Of a DNA stretch of 64,000 bases, positions 9,416-17,728 are shown piece by piece. Made by a program: the position numbers and the translations under genes. Each line of letters starts with the position of its first letter. The first letter of the stretch is position 1. The DNA is taken from positions 1 to 64,000 of the forward strand of contig NZ_JAULBC010000001.1 of assembly GCF_041060425.1 (NCBI RefSeq), written 5' to 3'. Under the pieces are notes generated by a model. That model saw nothing but the letters and a program-made list of their open reading frames with translations. It was not told where the DNA came from and searched no databases. The stretch comes from Danxiaibacter flavus (lineage in GTDB: Bacteria > Bacteroidota > Bacteroidia > Chitinophagales > Chitinophagaceae).

Positions 9416-10414
9416 ATGCTTTTAGGATTTGATATAGGTGGTACAAAATGCGCTGTAATTGTTGGCAGGGAGATACATGGTGGCGAAATGACCATTGTTG
9501 ATAAATTGGTGCTCAAGACTGATAAGCCTGCATTTGAAATGATCACTCTTTTGTTTCAGCAGGCCGAGGAAATATTAGCGGCAAACAAGCTTTCAATGGA
9601 TGATATCGATGGTATTGGTATCAGCTGCGGAGGTCCGTTAAGCAGCAAGAAAGGCCTCATACTGTCCCCTCCCAATTTGCCTGGATGGGACAGTATACCT
9701 ATTGTAAGACTAGCCGAAGAGAAATTTGGTAAACCTGTTTTGTTGCAGAATGATGCCAATGCAGGTGCCGTCGCAGAATGGAAATATGGTGCAGGACGAG
9801 GCTATTCCAATCTTATCTTTCTCACGTTTGGAACAGGCATGGGGGCCGGGCTTATTTTAAATGGCGCATTGTATTCCGGAACAACTGACCTTGCGGGTGA
9901 AGTTGGGCATCTCCGTTTGTCTGACATGGGGCCTGTAGGTTTTGGCAAAGCAGGTTCTTTTGAAGGCTGGTGCAGTGGTGGTGGAATCGCGCAACTCGCA
10001 CAAATAAAAGTGCGTCAGAAATTACAAATGGGAGAGAAGGTATCTTTTTGTGACTCGCTGGATGATCTTCCCTCATTAACCGCAAAAATAGTAGCAGAAG
10101 CAGCCGCTGCTGGTGACGATACTGCGATTGAGATTTATAATACTTGTGGTACTTACCTGGGCAAGGGTTTGGCATTGCTGATTGACATACTCAATCCTGA
10201 GTTGATCATTCTTGGAAGCATTTACGGTCGTGCAGGATCTCTTCTGGAAGAATCTATGCAGGCTGAGCTGCAAAAGGAATCCATTCTTGCTTCTTATAAA
10301 GCCTGTACAATTGTTCCTTCAAAGCTTGCTGAAAATATTGGCGACATAGCAGCGCTGTCATTGGCAGCTCAGGCATACGCTGTTAAGAAGTCGGATGTGA
10401 TGGTGCGAGGTTAA
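9416..10414 (+). CDS. ROK-family sugar kinase
   Basis: The 332-residue protein starts with the phosphate-binding motif GFDIGGTK (residues 4-11) and has ISCGGPL, QNDANAG, FGTGMGAG and GEVGHLRL in ROK order. The zinc-binding CxCGxxGC motif of most ROK kinases is absent. In its place is a Gly-rich segment (GFGKAGSFEGWCSGG). It begins 16 bp after the GH32-like gene and is almost certainly co-transcribed, so fructokinase or glucokinase activity is likely. The exact sugar cannot be read from sequence. Confidence 0.8.
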   Translation: MLLGFDIGGTKCAVIVGREIHGGEMTIVDKLVLKTDKPAFEMITLLFQQAEEILAANKLSMDDIDGIGISCGGPLSSKKGLILSPPNLPGWDSIPIVRLAEEKFGKPVLLQNDANAGAVAEWKYGAGRGYSNLIFLTFGTGMGAGLILNGALYSGTTDLAGEVGHLRLSDMGPVGFGKAGSFEGWCSGGGIAQLAQIKVRQKLQMGEKVSFCDSLDDLPSLTAKIVAEAAAAGDDTAIEIYNTCGTYLGKGLALLIDILNPELIILGSIYGRAGSLLEESMQAELQKESILASYKACTIVPSKLAENIGDIAALSLAAQAYAVKKSDVMVRG

Positions 10415-10864
10415 AGGAAATGCTGCGTGGTTTTTATTTTAATACACCGTCGTGCATCGGTTGATATCTTATTAACCATAGACTTCTATACAACTAGTGA
10501 ATAGTCAATGGTCAATGGTGAAGGTCCGATCTGGCTAAGTAAATGTATTGTCGTTTAAGTGTTATTATTATCCTGTGCAAAAGATCTTATTTGCTCTTAT
10601 ATTTCTTAAATGGTTTAAAAACCTTCGCTTCGGTCAGTCTTAAGCTTTAGGCTTTGTGCTTTAAGCTTTATAAGTTGTTTACAAAGAAACGTTGGCGCGG
10701 ACGACACCTTACTTACATCACGGATGCGTCTCACATTTGCACACTGACGTTTGTGTCCGCGCAAACTTTTTCGGCAAGGTTCGTGTCTCACGAACCTTTT
10801 CTTTGTTTAAAAAATCAACACATAGTATCAATGTTCGTGGGACACGAACCTTGGCGTTGCGTTA
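10415..10864. repeat. Gene-free spacer with heptad arms and GTTCGTG palindromes
   Basis: A GTGAATA-type heptad array lies at 10497-10524, and a TTTAAGCTTTAGGC-type array at about 10640-10673. Two GTTCGTG palindromes follow at 10776-10849. No credible gene is present; an ORF at 10654-10938 on the plus strand is made largely of these repeats. Confidence 0.7.
10776..10849. repeat. Pair of inverted GTTCGTG palindromes
   Basis: The first palindrome is AAGGTTCGTG-TCT-CACGAACCTT (10776-10798), with perfect 10-bp arms. The second is GTTCGTG-GGA-CACGAAC (10833-10849). The two are also arranged as an inverted pair about 35 bp apart. The same design recurs at 56963-57142. Confidence 0.85.
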
Positions 10865-11536
10865 TTATTGAATCATCTCCAGCGCATTTTTGCGATCGAC
10901 AGTATTGTATAATTTTTCGGGAATTTCAGATAATGTAGAATGATGCAGTTGAGATCCCAGTCCGTAGAACTTTTGAAAACTCATGATCAGTGGCCGCCAT
11001 TTATCCGGATCAATATGATCGGGCTTATCATCATCAACAATCGATTCATCAAGATGCACTTGTAAGATCTTCAGTTCAAAGCAAATAATATTGCCGTATT
11101 GCAGAGGCTCGTCTTTGCTTAGAAAGTGTTTAGCGACAACCCCGGCTTCAAGATGTACCGGACATTCCAGAATGCGCGGCGCATTTACTGTAGAAGACGG
11201 CAATGACGTAAAACCAGCAGCACCAAATTTATCCGGTTCATATTGATAGCCCTTGGCTTTTTTGCTGGCTGGAACAGGAGACGATCCTGTTTTCAACGCC
11301 AGTCGATTGACTTTATCTACTTCATTTTCCGAAGGAAGATTAATCACACATTCCTTTGTCCTTAGAAGATTTTCGGTTGTTTTAGAAGAGGCCGCAATGC
11401 CGATCATGCATCGCCATCCAAGCCAGAAAACAGATGATATTGGTGCGATATTGAATGATTCATCTTCGTTTACTGTTGTAATTAATATAACCGGCGTTCC
11501 AAAATATAAGATGGAAGGAAAGCTGACATTGTGCAT
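10865..11536 (-). CDS. Flavin reductase family protein (FMN-binding split barrel)
   Basis: The protein is about 223 residues from the chosen ATG at 11536 (MHNVSFPS). An upstream in-frame ATG at 11623 would add 29 residues that do not fit the family. The sequence PVILITTVNEDESFNIAPISS is typical of the N-terminal FMN-binding part of flavin reductase-like and flavoredoxin-like proteins. A conserved middle (LRTKECVINLPSE) and a C-terminal segment follow. It probably binds FMN and reduces a flavin or a small substrate with NAD(P)H. The 3' end abuts a repeat-rich spacer. It stands alone, not in an operon. Confidence 0.75.
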   Translation of the reverse strand: MHNVSFPSILYFGTPVILITTVNEDESFNIAPISSVFWLGWRCMIGIAASSKTTENLLRTKECVINLPSENEVDKVNRLALKTGSSPVPASKKAKGYQYEPDKFGAAGFTSLPSSTVNAPRILECPVHLEAGVVAKHFLSKDEPLQYGNIICFELKILQVHLDESIVDDDKPDHIDPDKWRPLIMSFQKFYGLGSQLHHSTLSEIPEKLYNTVDRKNALEMIQ

Positions 11537-12107
11537 AGCGTGATGTTTTTCTAACGCAAAAATGAATGATAAAAACACCCCTGAAAACCCGATTCTTGCT
11601 GATTTGAAGTCATTAAAAAACATGAGTCGTAGAGCGCCAGAGGCGATAGCGTAAGGCAGCGAAGCTTAGAAGCTTCGCAGAGCGTGATTTTCAATCCTTG
11701 CTATATAATGCCACTCCTTCGGAGTTTGTTGCATTGGTTACTAAATGCTATAATAATTCCAACCCTTCGGGTTTTGCGGCGTCTACGTTCAAAATTTCAG
11801 GTTTAGTACATAACAGTGAAGTATCCTCCAATCCCCTAATCATTCAAATCCAGGTCCCGACAAAAATCCCAATCAAAAAGCCAACAAGCATTTCGCTCAT
11901 TGGCTTCATTTATTTCCCAATCAAATAATCCAATCAAATAAATCCTGGATCGGTCAGACTATAGTTTGTGTTTGGTAAGAAAGCTTTCAATCCCCTTAAT
12001 CCTGCAAATCCTGGTCGCATTTCGCATTGGCTTCAGCTATTTTTATATAAAATCCTCTAATCCTTTAATCTGCAAAATCCAGGTCCAGACAAAATCCAGA
12101 TCCTGGT
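11537..12107. repeat. Repeat-filled spacer upstream of the flavin reductase and downstream of hemL
   Basis: A 9-bp-arm palindrome lies at 11659-11678 (GCGAAGCTT-AG-AAGCTTCGC). Two small hairpins with TTC loops follow near 11711-11723 (ACTCC/GGAGT) and 11762-11774 (ACCC/GGGT). Three degenerate copies of an AATCC-rich repeat, all in one orientation, lie at about 11826-11886, 11989-12020 and 12052-12108. These AATCC copies match the right arm of the element at 23780-23847 (AATCC..CTAATC..AAATCCAG.TCC.GAC). No gene is seen. Confidence 0.7.
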
Positions 12108-13394
12108 CTAGGCAATCTCCTTCAAGGTTTCTCTTGTCGCATCAATCGTCTTATCCAAATCCCCGTGGGAAAGCGCATTGTTCAGGAACCAACTTTCAAA
12201 TGCAGAAGGAGGAAGATAAATGCCACGCTTTAACATGCCGTGAAAGTATTTTTTAAACAGCTCGTTGTTTGCTGAAGCTGCACTGGCAAAATCAGTAACC
12301 GGATGATCACTAAAATGGATACTGATCATCGATCCAAGGTGATTGATGACATAAGGAATACCCGAAGCGGCAAGCACTTTGTCAAGACCTTCTTTCAAAT
12401 AAGCTGTCTTCTCATCGAGCTCGGTCAATAAGGAAGGATTTTCTTTCAAGGCAGATAATAAAGTATATCCTGCAATCATGGCGATCGGATTGCCACTTAA
12501 GGTTCCTGCCTGGTAAACATTGCCAAGCGGTGCAACAACTTCCATAATATGACGTTTGCCTCCGAATGCTCCTACAGGCATTCCTGCGCCGATCACTTTG
12601 CCATAAGTAACAAGATCCGCATTTACACCAAGCTTTTCCTGGGCACCGCCAGGAGCAAGACGAAAACCATTCATCACTTCATCAAAGATCAACAACATGC
12701 CTTCACGGTCGCAGATGTTTCTGAGACCTTCCATAAATCCCGGAGCGGGTAATATACATCCCATATTGCCGGCAACCGGCTCGGTGATAATTGCGGCAAT
12801 TTCTCCTTTATGTTCTGCAACCAGTTTTTCAACAGCTTCAAGATCATTGTAAGCACAAGTAAGTGTATCTGCACTGACTCCACCGGTTACGCCGGGAACA
12901 GTCTGAATATTGAAAGTAGCAACACCACTTCCGGCTTTTACAAGAAAACTGTCTGCATGACCATGATAGCAACCTTCAAATTTGATGAATTTGTTTCTTC
13001 CGGTATAGCCACGTGCAACGCGAATGGCACTCATACAAGCCTCGGTTCCGCTGCTCACCATGCGGATAAGATCCACGTTAGGGGCCATGCTTTTAATGAG
13101 CTCGGCCATCTTTATCTCCAGTTCAGTGGGAGCTCCATATGACGTAGAGTATTCGGCATATTCCTGTATCGCTTTTACTACAGGCTCGTATGCATGACCA
13201 AGGATCATTGGTCCCCATGATGCGATATAATCGATGAATTGATTGCCATCTTCATCATACAGGTAAGCTCCTTTTGCTTTCCTGATAAATAAAGGCGTTC
13301 CTCCTACACTTTTAAATGCTCTGACGGGAGAATTTACTCCACCCGGAATTGACTGCTGTGCTCTTTCAAATAGTTCTTGACTGCGTGAATACAT
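12108..13394 (-). CDS. hemL: Glutamate-1-semialdehyde 2,1-aminomutase
   Basis: The 428-residue full-length enzyme converts glutamate-1-semialdehyde to 5-aminolevulinate, the second committed step of the C5 haem pathway, in the cytoplasm with PLP. N-terminal SIPGGVNSPVRAF is a GSA-aminomutase hallmark. The PLP lysine is Lys266 in TYGKVIGAGMPVG. It is the last gene of the minus-strand haem run, separated from the YciI-like gene by a 155-bp heptad palindrome. Other class III aminotransferases are excluded by the N-terminal motif and the haem context. Confidence 0.97.
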   Translation of the reverse strand: MYSRSQELFERAQQSIPGGVNSPVRAFKSVGGTPLFIRKAKGAYLYDEDGNQFIDYIASWGPMILGHAYEPVVKAIQEYAEYSTSYGAPTELEIKMAELIKSMAPNVDLIRMVSSGTEACMSAIRVARGYTGRNKFIKFEGCYHGHADSFLVKAGSGVATFNIQTVPGVTGGVSADTLTCAYNDLEAVEKLVAEHKGEIAAIITEPVAGNMGCILPAPGFMEGLRNICDREGMLLIFDEVMNGFRLAPGGAQEKLGVNADLVTYGKVIGAGMPVGAFGGKRHIMEVVAPLGNVYQAGTLSGNPIAMIAGYTLLSALKENPSLLTELDEKTAYLKEGLDKVLAASGIPYVINHLGSMISIHFSDHPVTDFASAASANNELFKKYFHGMLKRGIYLPPSAFESWFLNNALSHGDLDKTIDATRETLKEIA

Positions 13395-13550
13395 TAGGTT
13401 GTAAGTTATAAGTTGTACGTTATACGTTGTACGTTGGCGTTTGTGCGTGGTAAATTATACATTATCTGTCAGTGCCTGTGAGTTATAAGTTGTGAGTTTT
13501 ATTCTTCGCTTCGATAAACGTATCACGTAAAACTTACAACGTACAACTCC
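13395..13550. repeat. Heptad palindrome filling the yciI-like/hemL spacer
   Basis: The left arm (13403-13437) is five in-phase 7-bp units of the form A[AC]GTTNT. The right arm (13516-13550) is the inverse and ends on the stop codon of the YciI-like gene. The core contains ATTCTTCGCTTCGATAAACG, shared with the elements at 44 kb and 46 kb. It occupies the whole spacer from the hemL start codon to the next stop codon. Confidence 0.85.
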
Positions 13551-13843
13551 TACTCGTCTCCTTCAAATATGCTGAATGCTTTTGTTTTCTTTGTTGCTTT
13601 AAACTCAATGATGCGATAGTCGGCCATCTTGTTCTGGTAGAATGGATCTTGTGCAATGATCGCTTCAATATCTTTTCGGGTTGGCGCAAGAGCCATAATG
13701 ATGCCACCATCACGCGGTTCTTTTCTGCCTGATGCGATAAAGTTTCCGGACTGATAATACTTATCCAGGAAAGCCATATGCGGAGCTAATGCCGCATCTA
13801 TTTCTGCTGCCGGAACCTTGTAGGTTAATTCGATTATAAACAT
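13550..13843 (-). CDS. YciI-like (YCII domain) protein
   Basis: The 97-residue protein is a single YCII-related ferredoxin-like domain: IIELTYK at the N-terminus, HMAFLDKYYQSGNFIASG in the middle with the conserved His and Asp, then DPFYQNKMADYRIIEF. YciI proteins form dimers with a His-Asp pair in a pocket, and the substrate is usually unknown. It lies between hemB and hemL in the same direction. A link to haem synthesis is only positional. Confidence 0.85.
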   Translation of the reverse strand: MFIIELTYKVPAAEIDAALAPHMAFLDKYYQSGNFIASGRKEPRDGGIIMALAPTRKDIEAIIAQDPFYQNKMADYRIIEFKATKKTKAFSIFEGDE

Positions 13844-13852
13844 AGCATTGAG

Positions 13853-14054
13853 TTTTTTAGGTCGGTAAATTTTTGAGCCACGAAGGCGCTAAGACGCAAA
13901 GGAACACAAAGTTTTAAGTTAAAAGTCAAAAGTGAAAAGTAAAAAAAACAAAATTGAAACACAAAGACGCGGAGAACACGAAGCCGCACTAAGATTTATT
14001 TTTAGTTGCATTTCTTTGTGCCGCTTTGTGTTCTCCGTGTCTTCGTGGTTCAAT
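13853..14054. repeat. Composite repeat spacer with CACGAAG palindrome
   Basis: A CACGAAGGCGCTAAGACGC segment is followed by five in-phase AAGTNAA heptads at 13909-13943. A long hairpin follows: 13953-13989 pairs with 14018-14054, with 32 of 37 positions matching, and contains GCGGAGAACACGAAG and its inverse. The right arm ends at the hemB stop codon. This may also act as the hemB terminator. Confidence 0.8.
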
Positions 14055-15032
14055 CTATTTATTTAGCAGCTTCGCTGCATCTTTCGCGAAATAGGTTGCA
14101 ATAAGATCAGCGCCAGCTCTTTTGAATGCAGTAAGTGTTTCAATAATTGCCTTATCTTCATCAAGCCAGCCCATTTTGGCTGCGGCCTTGATCATTGAAT
14201 ATTCACCGCTAATGTTGTAGGCGCTTACCGGAACATTAACTGCATTCTTCACTTCACGTATTACATCCAGATAAGGAAGGCCTGGTTTTACCATTACAAT
14301 ATCAGCACCCTCTTCAATATCCATCAATGTTTCTTTAATCGCTTCCAGCCTGTTCGCATAATTCATCTGGTAGGTTTTCTTATCGCCAAAACCCGGAGCA
14401 CTATCCAGCGCATCTCTGAACGGGCCATAAAAGCAGGAGGCATATTTTGCGCTATAAGCCATGATACCTGTTTTTGTAAATCCACTTTCTTCTAATCCTT
14501 CTCTTATGGCGCCGATACGTCCGTCCATCATGTCGCTCGGTGCTACCAGGTCTGCACCTGCATGCGCATGGCTCACGCTCATTTTTACCAGTGCATCGAC
14601 TGTTTCATCATTTACAATTTCACCGTCTTTCACAATACCGTCATGACCATAAATGGAATATGGATCAAGCGCCACGTCGGTCATAACCACCATTTCAGGA
14701 ATGGCATCCTTAATCGCTTTAATGCTGCGCTGCATCAAGCCGTTTGCGTTCCATGCTTCCTGGCCGGTATTGTCTTTCCACTCATCCTTACATTTGATAA
14801 ACAATAACACGCTTTTTATACCCAGGCTCCATAGTTCTTTTACTTCCAGCAACGTCAGGTCCAGACTTCTTCTGTAATATCCCGGCATAGAGGCGATTTC
14901 AGTTGAAATATTCTCTCCCTCATCAATAAACAAAGGCACTATAAAATCGTTGGGCGTTAATGTTGTTTCAGCTACCAGGCTTCTAATGCTTGGTCCCACT
15001 CTCAATATCCTGTTACGTCTTTGTAGAAACAT
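14055..15032 (-). CDS. hemB: Delta-aminolevulinic acid dehydratase (porphobilinogen synthase)
   Basis: The protein is 325 residues from the ATG at 15032 (MFLQRRNRILR), which fits the family length. An upstream in-frame ATG at 15095 is rejected because its extra codons come from a GATC heptad repeat. It condenses two 5-aminolevulinate molecules. Schiff-base lysines are Lys196 (YSAKYAS) and Lys249 (VKPGLPY). The active-site metal segment reads DVALDPYSIYGHDG, without the three zinc cysteines, so it belongs to the magnesium-type, zinc-independent class. It lies in the minus-strand haem run. Confidence 0.96.
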   Translation of the reverse strand: MFLQRRNRILRVGPSIRSLVAETTLTPNDFIVPLFIDEGENISTEIASMPGYYRRSLDLTLLEVKELWSLGIKSVLLFIKCKDEWKDNTGQEAWNANGLMQRSIKAIKDAIPEMVVMTDVALDPYSIYGHDGIVKDGEIVNDETVDALVKMSVSHAHAGADLVAPSDMMDGRIGAIREGLEESGFTKTGIMAYSAKYASCFYGPFRDALDSAPGFGDKKTYQMNYANRLEAIKETLMDIEEGADIVMVKPGLPYLDVIREVKNAVNVPVSAYNISGEYSMIKAAAKMGWLDEDKAIIETLTAFKRAGADLIATYFAKDAAKLLNK

Positions 15033-15050
15033 GTTGTTATCTTTTAATTT

Positions 15051-15702
15051 GATTGAATCTCTGATCTCTGATCTTTCGATCTCTGATTTCGTCAATTTTG
15101 ATCAGTTTCATTGAATGCTATGAGTTCAATATCTTTTTATCAGTTGCACGAACCGTAGAACTTTAATTTAGCTCACCGATTGTTTTTATTCATCTTTGCG
15201 GTTTTATCTGACGCTGCAAAGATCGCCGTTAGTTCATTTGCTTCTTTGATCAAATCATGCAGTAACGCAATATTTAACAAGTTTGTATCGCGAATCACCG
15301 AAAGCCAGTAATGTGATTCGTCGGCCTCTTCAAGCACAATTTCAATCTTATATACAAAGTCGGCGGCTGACTTTGCTCTTTTAGAAGCTCGATAATTTGC
15401 ACCTACAGAACCTGCGGATCTGATAACCTGCTTTGCAAGTTCGTAAGCGGCAATATTTTTTGGCAGCATTGCGCAAAGGTTAATTACGTCAATGTGAAAT
15501 TGTCTGGTTCTTTTTTCTAAATCAATTCTTATCAAGGTAGGGTTGTTTTGAAAGTAAGCGTTAATTTATTACTTTCTTATTGAAAATCTTTAGTAGTTGT
15601 CATTCGATCTGCTTCTGCAAAATTTCAACTGTTGAATTTTTCGGTGACTGATAATAATCATCGTTTAAATCAGCGATCAAAAAATCAGAGATCGGCGATC
15701 TA
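15051..15702. mobile_element. Candidate element: inverted GATC-rich arms around a four-helix-bundle gene
   Basis: The left arm at 15051-15105 and the right arm at about 15660-15702 are inverted copies of GATCTCT-type units; the core CGATCTCTGATTT is identical in both. The left arm lies just upstream of the hemB start and the right arm contains the hemF stop codon. The arms enclose only the gene at 15173-15535. I infer that this is a cargo-carrying version of the heptad palindromes. No transposase and no target duplication were seen. Confidence 0.5.
15173..15535 (-). CDS. Four-helix-bundle protein (S23/TIGR02436-like)
   Basis: The 120-residue, mostly helical protein has the family pattern: RTRQFHIDVINLC near the N-terminus, IRSAGSVGANYRASKRAKS in the middle, then VLEEADESHYWL. 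Relatives are known from intervening sequences of 23S rRNA genes and as stand-alone multicopy genes; Avd proteins of diversity-generating retroelements share the fold. It sits inside the hem run between hemF and hemB but has no expected haem role. Flanking inverted heptad arms suggest it arrived with a repeat element. The molecular function of the stand-alone family is unclear. Confidence 0.8.
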   Translation of the reverse strand: MIRIDLEKRTRQFHIDVINLCAMLPKNIAAYELAKQVIRSAGSVGANYRASKRAKSAADFVYKIEIVLEEADESHYWLSVIRDTNLLNIALLHDLIKEANELTAIFAASDKTAKMNKNNR

Positions 15703-16611
15703 AATCCACTCAACGGGCTGCAAACACACTTTCAACAATCTTTCCTCTTCACTTCCTGCTTCAGGTTGATAATTGTATTCAAAACGCACTGTTGGTGGAA
15801 GGCTCATCAAAATACTTTCGATACGTCCGTTCGTCCTCAGGCCAAATAAAGTACCCCGGTCATGGACAAGATTGAATTCGGTGTATCTTCCTCTTCTTAT
15901 TTCCTGCCAGTGTTTGTGCTCCGGCGTGTAAGTGGTTTGTTTTCTTTTGTCTGCTACCGGAATATATGAGTCGATAAAAGTATAGCCAAGTGCATGCGCC
16001 AGATCCATCCAGAATTGAACGGGCTTTTCTTCGGTTGCCCTGCGATGATCGTAGAAGATGCCGCCAATACCTCTACGCTCATTATTTCTGTGTTTGTTCA
16101 CGAAATAATTGTCGCAGTCTTTTTTGAATAATTCATATAAGGAAGTATCGAATTTATCGCAGGCATCTTTGTGCAGCTGATGAAAATGTTTGGCATCTTC
16201 ATCAAATAAATAGTACGGTGTAAGGTCCGTTCCGCCGCCAAACCAGCGGTCGATCACTTCGCCGTGCCCGTCATATAATTCAAACATGCGGTAGTTGCAA
16301 TGAACTGTTGGCACAAATGGATTCATTGGATGAAGAACAAGACTTAATCCACATGCGAACCATTTAGCTCCGTTCATTTTCAAATGGACACGCATTGGCT
16401 CGGTAACATCACCAAAAACCACCGAAGTATTCACGCCTCCTTTTTCAAAAACATTTCCGTTGGAAATAACCCTTGTTTTGCCACCGCCGCCTTCCGGGCG
16501 CTCCCATTCATCCTGGATAAATGTTGCTTTGCCATCGCATTTTTCAACTGCTGCACATATGTCATCCTGTAGCTGGTGAATAAACGCGATCCATTGTTCT
16601 TTGATGCTCAT
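15700..16611 (-). CDS. hemF: Oxygen-dependent coproporphyrinogen III oxidase
   Basis: The 303-residue full-length enzyme converts coproporphyrinogen III to protoporphyrinogen IX using O2. Family motifs seen are GGGTDLTPYYL, the RRGIGGIFYDH-type loop (RRGIGGIFYD) and HDRGTLFGL near the C-terminus. The oxygen-independent HemN is also encoded at 25-26 kb, so the organism can make haem with or without oxygen. It starts 28 bp after the alpha/beta hydrolase ends, so the two are probably co-transcribed. The stop codon lies in the right arm of a repeat element. Confidence 0.96.
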   Translation of the reverse strand: MSIKEQWIAFIHQLQDDICAAVEKCDGKATFIQDEWERPEGGGGKTRVISNGNVFEKGGVNTSVVFGDVTEPMRVHLKMNGAKWFACGLSLVLHPMNPFVPTVHCNYRMFELYDGHGEVIDRWFGGGTDLTPYYLFDEDAKHFHQLHKDACDKFDTSLYELFKKDCDNYFVNKHRNNERRGIGGIFYDHRRATEEKPVQFWMDLAHALGYTFIDSYIPVADKRKQTTYTPEHKHWQEIRRGRYTEFNLVHDRGTLFGLRTNGRIESILMSLPPTVRFEYNYQPEAGSEEERLLKVCLQPVEWI

Positions 16612-16639
16612 GAAATATTCTTTGAATAGTATATGGTGA

Positions 16640-17638
16640 TTATTTTTTCAGAAATTCTATCAGCGGTTTAATAAACCGGTCAAATGCCTCCACGTGAGGA
16701 ATGTGTCCCACGTCATCCAACTCCACCAATTCGGAACCTTTTATTTTTTGTTGTGTTGCTTTGCCAAGTGCAGGATAGTTGCCCATCGTCTTCTTAATAT
16801 CGTCACTCACAAGGTTTTTGCCAAGCGCTGTTTTATCCAGTTGGCCGATGATCAATAATGCAGGCGCTTTTATGTTTTCGAATTCATAGCAAACAGGTTG
16901 TGTGAAGATCATGTCATATGTGAGCGCAGAATTCCACGCGATACGATTGTATTCAGGACTAAGTGTCCATCCCGCCTGCAGGTTCAGCCACTTATCATAA
17001 TCATCCTTCCATGTTCCGTGATAATAACTTTCCTGCTGGTATTTTTTCATAGAAGCATAGTCCTGCTTCAACTCATTTTTATACCATATGTCTACTGACT
17101 GATAAGGTACTTTCAATTTCCAATCTTCAAGGCCGATGGGATCTTCAAGTATAAACTTCTCCACTCTTTCCGGAAACATTAAAGTAAAACGGGTTGCGAC
17201 CATTCCGCCCATGGAGTGTCCAAGTACAGATACCTTTTGGACGCCAAGCGAGTCAAGTATTGCTTTTGTGTTTTGGGCAAGGAGCTGAAATGTATATTGA
17301 ATATGTGAAGGCTTGGAAGACTTTCCAAATCCTATCTGATCTGGAATAATTACCCGGAACCCATTCTCAGAAAGTGTTTTAGCCGTCTGCGACCAATACG
17401 CCCCGTTGAAATTTTTTCCATGAAGGAGCATAACGGTATGGCCATTGCTGTTGGTTGGCTTAACGTCCATGTAAGCCATTTTCAGTGATTCGCCCTGTAT
17501 ATTAAGAGAGATATATTGTACGGGATAATCATAGGCGTAGTTTTCCAGGCATAATCCAAGCGGAACAACCTTTTCCTGCGCAAATGCAGCTGTTGCAAAT
17601 GCGGCAAAGACAAGAAGACAAAGCACTGTTTTTTTCAT
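16640..17638 (-). CDS. Secreted alpha/beta hydrolase
   Basis: The 332-residue protein has a signal peptide (cleavage near AFAQE). Its alpha/beta-hydrolase core shows MLLHGKNFNGAYW for the oxyanion region, GHSMGGM with nucleophile Ser142, IIGQLDKTA containing the likely acid Asp, and DVGHIPHVE with the catalytic His near the C-terminus. The family covers esterases, haloperoxidases and C-C hydrolases, and the substrate is not predictable. It lies between hemE and hemF in the same direction; export argues against a direct role in cytoplasmic haem synthesis. Confidence 0.8.
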   Translation of the reverse strand: MKKTVLCLLVFAAFATAAFAQEKVVPLGLCLENYAYDYPVQYISLNIQGESLKMAYMDVKPTNSNGHTVMLLHGKNFNGAYWSQTAKTLSENGFRVIIPDQIGFGKSSKPSHIQYTFQLLAQNTKAILDSLGVQKVSVLGHSMGGMVATRFTLMFPERVEKFILEDPIGLEDWKLKVPYQSVDIWYKNELKQDYASMKKYQQESYYHGTWKDDYDKWLNLQAGWTLSPEYNRIAWNSALTYDMIFTQPVCYEFENIKAPALLIIGQLDKTALGKNLVSDDIKKTMGNYPALGKATQQKIKGSELVELDDVGHIPHVEAFDRFIKPLIEFLKK

Positions 17639-17728
17639 ACCGTTTGTTTTTCATTCTTCATACAGTCATCTGCATGAACGGTGTTTTGTCGCAGTTATTC
17701 TTGGACGGATATTTCACCGGTGCAATTA

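Noticed and set aside
10654..10938. Small plus-strand gene upstream of the flavin reductase end
   Set aside because: The frame consists largely of heptad and GTTCGTG repeats and overlaps the flavin reductase gene on the other strand.
11826..12108. tRNA gene suggested by TTCAAATCC
   Set aside because: No cloverleaf or anticodon arm fits; the words belong to the AATCC repeat.
15033..15095. N-terminal extension of HemB
   Set aside because: The extra codons are encoded by GATCTCT heptads and are absent from the family; the ATG at 15032 is the better start.
15173..15535. Diversity-generating retroelement (Avd-like protein)
   Set aside because: No reverse transcriptase, template repeat or variable repeat was found; the protein fits the S23/TIGR02436 family.
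15173..15535. rRNA intervening sequence
   Set aside because: There is no 23S rRNA around it; the neighbours are hemF and hemB.
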